From Rhodospirillales bacterium (GTDB lineage Bacteria > Pseudomonadota > Alphaproteobacteria > Reyranellales > Reyranellaceae), in assembly GCA_013205335.1 (NCBI GenBank), contig JABMNB010000040.1, forward strand, positions 1 to 9,400: DNA of 9,400 nucleotides. Reading direction: 5' to 3'. The position numbers and the translations under genes were made by a program. Below the pieces are notes generated by a model. The model was not told the DNA's origin and searched no databases. It saw nothing but the letters and a program-made list of their open reading frames with translations. Each line of letters starts with the position of its first letter. Positions within the stretch are counted from its first letter, which is position 1. Positions 7,154 through 9,400 of the stretch are shown in pieces.

Positions 7154-8206
7154 ATGGAATTGCTCGACCGCAGGACGTACTACCGCGCCTTCCAGGGTCA
7201 CGATGCCCGCTTCGACGGGCGTGCGTTCGTGGGCGTGACCTCGACCGGCATATACTGCCGGCCGGTCTGTCCCGCCCGGACGCCCAAGTTCGAGAATTGC
7301 CGTTTCTACGTCTCCGCCGCCGCCGCTCAGGAAGCGGGCTTCCGGCCCTGCCTGCGTTGCCGGCCCGAGATCGCGCCCGACCTCGCTTTCTGGCGCGGCA
7401 CCGCCAACACGGTGAGCCGCGCGCTGGCACTGATCGCCGACGGCGCGCTCGACGAAGACGAGGCCGGCGTCGAAGCGCTGGCCGAGCGGCTGGGCGTCGG
7501 CGGCCGCCAGCTGCGCCGCCTGTTCCAGCGCCATCTCGGCGCGTCCCCGATCGCGGTGGCGCAGACGAGACGCGTACTCTTCGCCAAGCAGCTCCTGCAC
7601 GACACGCGCCTGCCGATGGCGGAGGTGGCCCTGGCCTCGGGCTTCGGCAGCGTCCGGCGTTTCAACGAGACGTTCCGCGCGTTGTTCGACCGGCCACCGG
7701 GTGCGCTACGCCGAAAGAGTGGCGTCGATACCTCGGCCAGGGATGGCGTCACGCTGAAGCTTGCCTATCGCCCGCCCTACGACTGGCCCGGCATGCTGGC
7801 GGCACTCGCCGCCCGCGCAACGCCCGGCACGGAACGGATAGACGGTGGCGTCTGGCATCGCCGCATCGATCTGGATGGCGACCACGGCAATGTCGCCGTG
7901 GCGCACTTGCCGGAGCGCAACGCCGTGGCTGTCACCATCCGCTGCTCGTCGGTCAAGGCTCTCCCCGTGATCGTCGCGCGCGTGCGGCGCGTCTTCGATC
8001 TCGGCGCCGACATCGCCACCATCGACAGCCATCTCGCGCGCGACCCGACGCTCGCACCGCTGATCGCAAGCCGACCCGGCCTGCGCGCCCCGGGCGACTG
8101 GGAGCACGATCCCGTGGGCATTCCCGTCGACGACAAGGCACCGCCGGCCTGGCGCCCGTGGCATGCGTATGCCGCAGAGCATCTCCGGATGGCCCGCCAT
8201 GGCTGA
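7154..8206 (+). CDS. Ada-type Zn/AraC regulator fused to a truncated AlkA (glycosylase core missing)
   Basis: A 350-residue alkylation-response protein. Residues ~5–75 are the Ada zinc domain with Cys35, Cys39, Cys66 and Cys69 at the same spacing as E. coli Ada (38, 42, 69, 72). Cys35 is the expected acceptor of methyl groups from DNA phosphotriesters. Residues ~87–187 are an AraC-type double helix-turn-helix (VEALAERLGVGGRQLRRLF, then MAEVALASGFGSVRRFNETF). From ~200 to 315 it matches the AlkA N-terminal domain (LKLAYRPPYDWPGML, then VRRVFDLGADIATIDSHLAR and RPGLRAPGDW). AlkA fusions normally continue with the helix-hairpin-helix glycosylase core, carrying LGQQ and PGIGPWTA motifs and the catalytic Asp. 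That core is absent. After about 15 unrelated residues the protein ends with AWRPWHAYAAEHLRM, the typical AlkA tail. Sensing should be intact; base excision should not. It overlaps ogt by 8 bases. Confidence 0.88.
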   Translation: MELLDRRTYYRAFQGHDARFDGRAFVGVTSTGIYCRPVCPARTPKFENCRFYVSAAAAQEAGFRPCLRCRPEIAPDLAFWRGTANTVSRALALIADGALDEDEAGVEALAERLGVGGRQLRRLFQRHLGASPIAVAQTRRVLFAKQLLHDTRLPMAEVALASGFGSVRRFNETFRALFDRPPGALRRKSGVDTSARDGVTLKLAYRPPYDWPGMLAALAARATPGTERIDGGVWHRRIDLDGDHGNVAVAHLPERNAVAVTIRCSSVKALPVIVARVRRVFDLGADIATIDSHLARDPTLAPLIASRPGLRAPGDWEHDPVGIPVDDKAPPAWRPWHAYAAEHLRMARHG

Positions 8207-8717
8207 GCCTCTCGACCTCAGGGTCGATCGCCTCGCGACGCCGGTTGGCGAACTCCTGATCCTGGCCGATGGCGAGGGCCGTCTGCGCGCCATCGACTGG
8301 ACGGACCATGAGGCGCGCATGCGTCTGCTGCTCGACCGTTCCTGCGGCACAGGTCGCTATTCGATTTCGGCGGCACGCGATCCCGGCGGCCTGACGACGG
8401 CGATGCGTTCGTACTTCAGGGGTGACCTCGCGGTCATCGACACGCTAAGGGTCGAGATGCCCGGCACACCCTTCCAGAGAAGCGTGTGGCAGGCATTGCG
8501 CAAGATTCACTGCGGCACGACGATCACCTACGCCGAGTTGGCCACGCGTATCGGCAAGCCCCAAGCGATTCGCGCTGCCGGCCTCGCCAACGGCCGGAAT
8601 CCCATCGGCATCGTCGTGCCCTGCCACCGGGTCATCGGCAGCAACGGTACCCTGACCGGCTATGGTGGCGGCCTGCCGCGCAAGAAGTGGCTACTGGAAC
8701 ACGAAGGCGCGATGTAG
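8199..8717 (+). CDS. ogt: Methylated-DNA–[protein]-cysteine S-methyltransferase (O6-alkylguanine repair)
   Basis: A 172-residue suicide repair protein that moves the alkyl group from O6-alkylguanine to its own cysteine. The active site PCHRV is at 141–145 (Cys142). The family signatures around it are GTPFQRSVWQAL (89–100), the DNA-binding helix with RAAGLANGRNPIGIVV before the active site, and LTGYGGGLPRKKWLLEHEGA after it. The N-terminal ~85 residues form the weakly conserved ribonuclease-H-like domain. I chose the ATG at 8199, with a GGATGG-like site upstream; it overlaps the preceding gene's end by 8 bases. An ATG at 8163 would add 12 residues. The overlap implies one transcript and coupled translation with the Ada-type regulator. 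Together the two genes split the functions of enteric Ada over two polypeptides, as AdaA/AdaB do in Bacillus. Confidence 0.95.
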   Translation: MAEPLDLRVDRLATPVGELLILADGEGRLRAIDWTDHEARMRLLLDRSCGTGRYSISAARDPGGLTTAMRSYFRGDLAVIDTLRVEMPGTPFQRSVWQALRKIHCGTTITYAELATRIGKPQAIRAAGLANGRNPIGIVVPCHRVIGSNGTLTGYGGGLPRKKWLLEHEGAM

Positions 8718-8726
8718 AGGCCGCGT

Positions 8727-9097
8727 TCACCCTCCGGCGCGCGTCAGGGAGGCGAGGACATCCGCGAACTGGTCGTAGCCGGAATCCGTCCCTTGCACGT
8801 AGCGCTGGCCGACATGGTCGTCTTACATCGACTGCGAGTCGAACAAGGTGTTCATGGTGAGCGTGGTCTTGCCGTCTGCACGCCGCTGGGGGCCGGCCAT
8901 CGCGAACCGGAACGCGCCGTCGACGCTCAAATCCATTTCGCACATCGTGAGTGCCAGCCCACGGGACCGAACCACCTCATCATTTGCCCGGGCCTGCTCA
9001 ACGCCAGGAAGACGATGCCGGCCGGCACGTCGAAGATGCAGGTGAAGACGACGGTGCGGTCGGCCGGCTTGCTTCCTTGGGCGGCGCCTGCGGACAC
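8727..9097 (-). pseudogene. SRPBCC (AHSA1-like) gene remnant with frameshift, internal deletion and nonsense codon
   Basis: This is the remains of an SRPBCC/AHSA1-type protein, a hydrophobic-cavity fold of mostly unknown substrates. It starts at a GTG (9097) with AAGGAG 7 bases upstream. The first frame reads DRTVVFTCIFDVPAGIVFLA and RWFGPVG, then leaves the family pattern. At a CCC run (8958–8960; GGG on the coding strand) one missing base would explain the switch to the next frame, which reads LALTMCEMDLSVDGAFRFAM. Next, around 8876–8892, AGPQRRADGKTTLTMNTLFD jumps from one conserved block to a later one, with about 40 residues missing. An in-frame TAA follows at 8823–8825, after which VGQRYVQGTDSGYDQFADVL continues to a TGA at 8727–8729. 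At least three separate lesions make a working protein very unlikely. It converges on ogt, 9 bases away. Confidence 0.8.
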
Positions 9098-9289
9098 CGG
9101 CTTTCTCCTTGCGTTGCAATTCCCCCACACAGGCGTCGAGCCGGTCGAAGTTCTCTTCCCAAAAGCGCCGGTAGTCGCCGATCCATTTCGCGGCGTCCTC
9201 GAGCGGCGCCGCCTGCCCTGCCGACGGCAGCGAGATGCCGAGGTGCTCCAATTACATCGCGGCGAGATCAGGCCCCGATACCCCGGCAA
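9098..9289 (-). pseudogene. ArsR-family regulator remnant
   Basis: The segment reading AKWIGDYRRFWEENFDRLDA and ELQRKEKA is the usual C-terminal helix of ArsR regulators that precede SRPBCC genes. Just before it, LGISLPSAGQ resembles the start of the recognition helix of the winged-helix domain, but it runs directly into APLEDAAKW. The rest of that helix and the wing (about 30 residues) appear to be missing near 9208–9222. A TAA lies in frame at 9252–9254, and the first helices of the domain are absent before the asparaginase gene begins. In the intact arrangement the regulator overlaps and controls the SRPBCC gene. Here the remnant frame reads straight into the second half of that pseudogene, giving a chimeric 142-codon open frame (8823–9251) with no plausible single function. 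Confidence 0.65.
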
Positions 9290-9400
9290 TCAATAGGTCG
9301 CGAAGATTCGCTCGATCTCCACCGGATCGGAGGTCCGGGTGAGCGCCAGCCCCAGCAACAGTCGCGCCTTCTGGGGATTGAGATTGTCCGCCGCGAGCAC
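9290..9400 (-). CDS. L-asparaginase, C-terminal end (5' part outside window)
   Basis: The last 36 codons of a minus-strand gene that enters from the right edge and stops at a TGA (9290–9292). They contain AADNLNPQKARLLLGLALTR followed by TSDPVEIERIF, the conserved end of bacterial L-asparaginases, which hydrolyse asparagine to aspartate and ammonia. The catalytic threonines lie outside the window, so activity and cellular location cannot be judged. The stop codon directly abuts the eroded ArsR–SRPBCC remains. Confidence 0.85.
   Translation of the reverse strand: MLAADNLNPQKARLLLGLALTRTSDPVEIERIFATY

Noticed and set aside
7052..7600. Minus-strand open frame overlapping the Ada-type gene
   Set aside because: Antisense to the zinc and AraC domains, with no recognisable domain of its own.
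8823..9251. The 142-codon open frame as a genuine gene
   Set aside because: It joins an ArsR tail, an out-of-frame stretch of the SRPBCC start and the SRPBCC second half. Its only start is a TTG directly after a stop codon.
1..9400. tRNA genes, CRISPR array, insertion sequence or phage attachment site
   Set aside because: No cloverleaf, no regularly spaced repeats, and no transposase or integrase in any frame was noticed by eye.

Overview
The window is GC-rich DNA with densely packed genes. Codon use, Shine-Dalgarno sites and gene families (DUF2252, an Ada/AlkA fusion followed by ogt, an ArsR–SRPBCC pair, a 14-helix MFS pump) fit a soil or environmental alphaproteobacterium. That taxonomic reading is inference; there is no rRNA or marker gene here.

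Layout, left to right. (1) 1–1593, plus strand: the C-terminal part of a molybdopterin oxidoreductase that begins outside the window. (2) 1613–4005, minus strand: three genes transcribed in the order DUF2252, an antibiotic-biosynthesis-monooxygenase (ABM) fold protein, and an NTF2/SnoaL-like protein. The DUF2252 gene is split by an apparent one-base deletion, leaving a 5' fragment in another frame. Both small genes have their Shine-Dalgarno site inside a predicted RNA hairpin. (3) 4074–7038, minus strand: a tightly coupled pair, an MFS efflux-type transporter followed after one base by a secreted serine hydrolase of the beta-lactamase/DUF3471 type. (4) 7154–8717, plus strand, divergent from the pair: an alkylation-damage module made of an Ada-type zinc/AraC regulator fused to a remnant of AlkA glycosylase, overlapping an ogt methyltransferase gene. 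(5) 8727–9289, minus strand: heavily eroded remains of an ArsR regulator and an SRPBCC (AHSA1-like) gene. (6) 9290–9400, minus strand: the last 36 codons of an L-asparaginase.

The alkylation module is the clearest functional unit. The N-terminal protein keeps the four zinc cysteines that accept methyl groups from phosphotriesters, plus an AraC DNA-binding domain. The next gene supplies the O6-methylguanine acceptor that enteric Ada carries in the same polypeptide. The glycosylase core expected after the AlkA N-terminal domain is missing, although the typical AlkA tail remains.

I found no convincing new multi-gene system. The observations most worth a second look are the excised AlkA core, the cluster of gene-internal deletions from about 8090 to 9290, the two ribosome-site hairpins and the DUF2252 frameshift. 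No tRNA, rRNA, insertion sequence or CRISPR array is visible.
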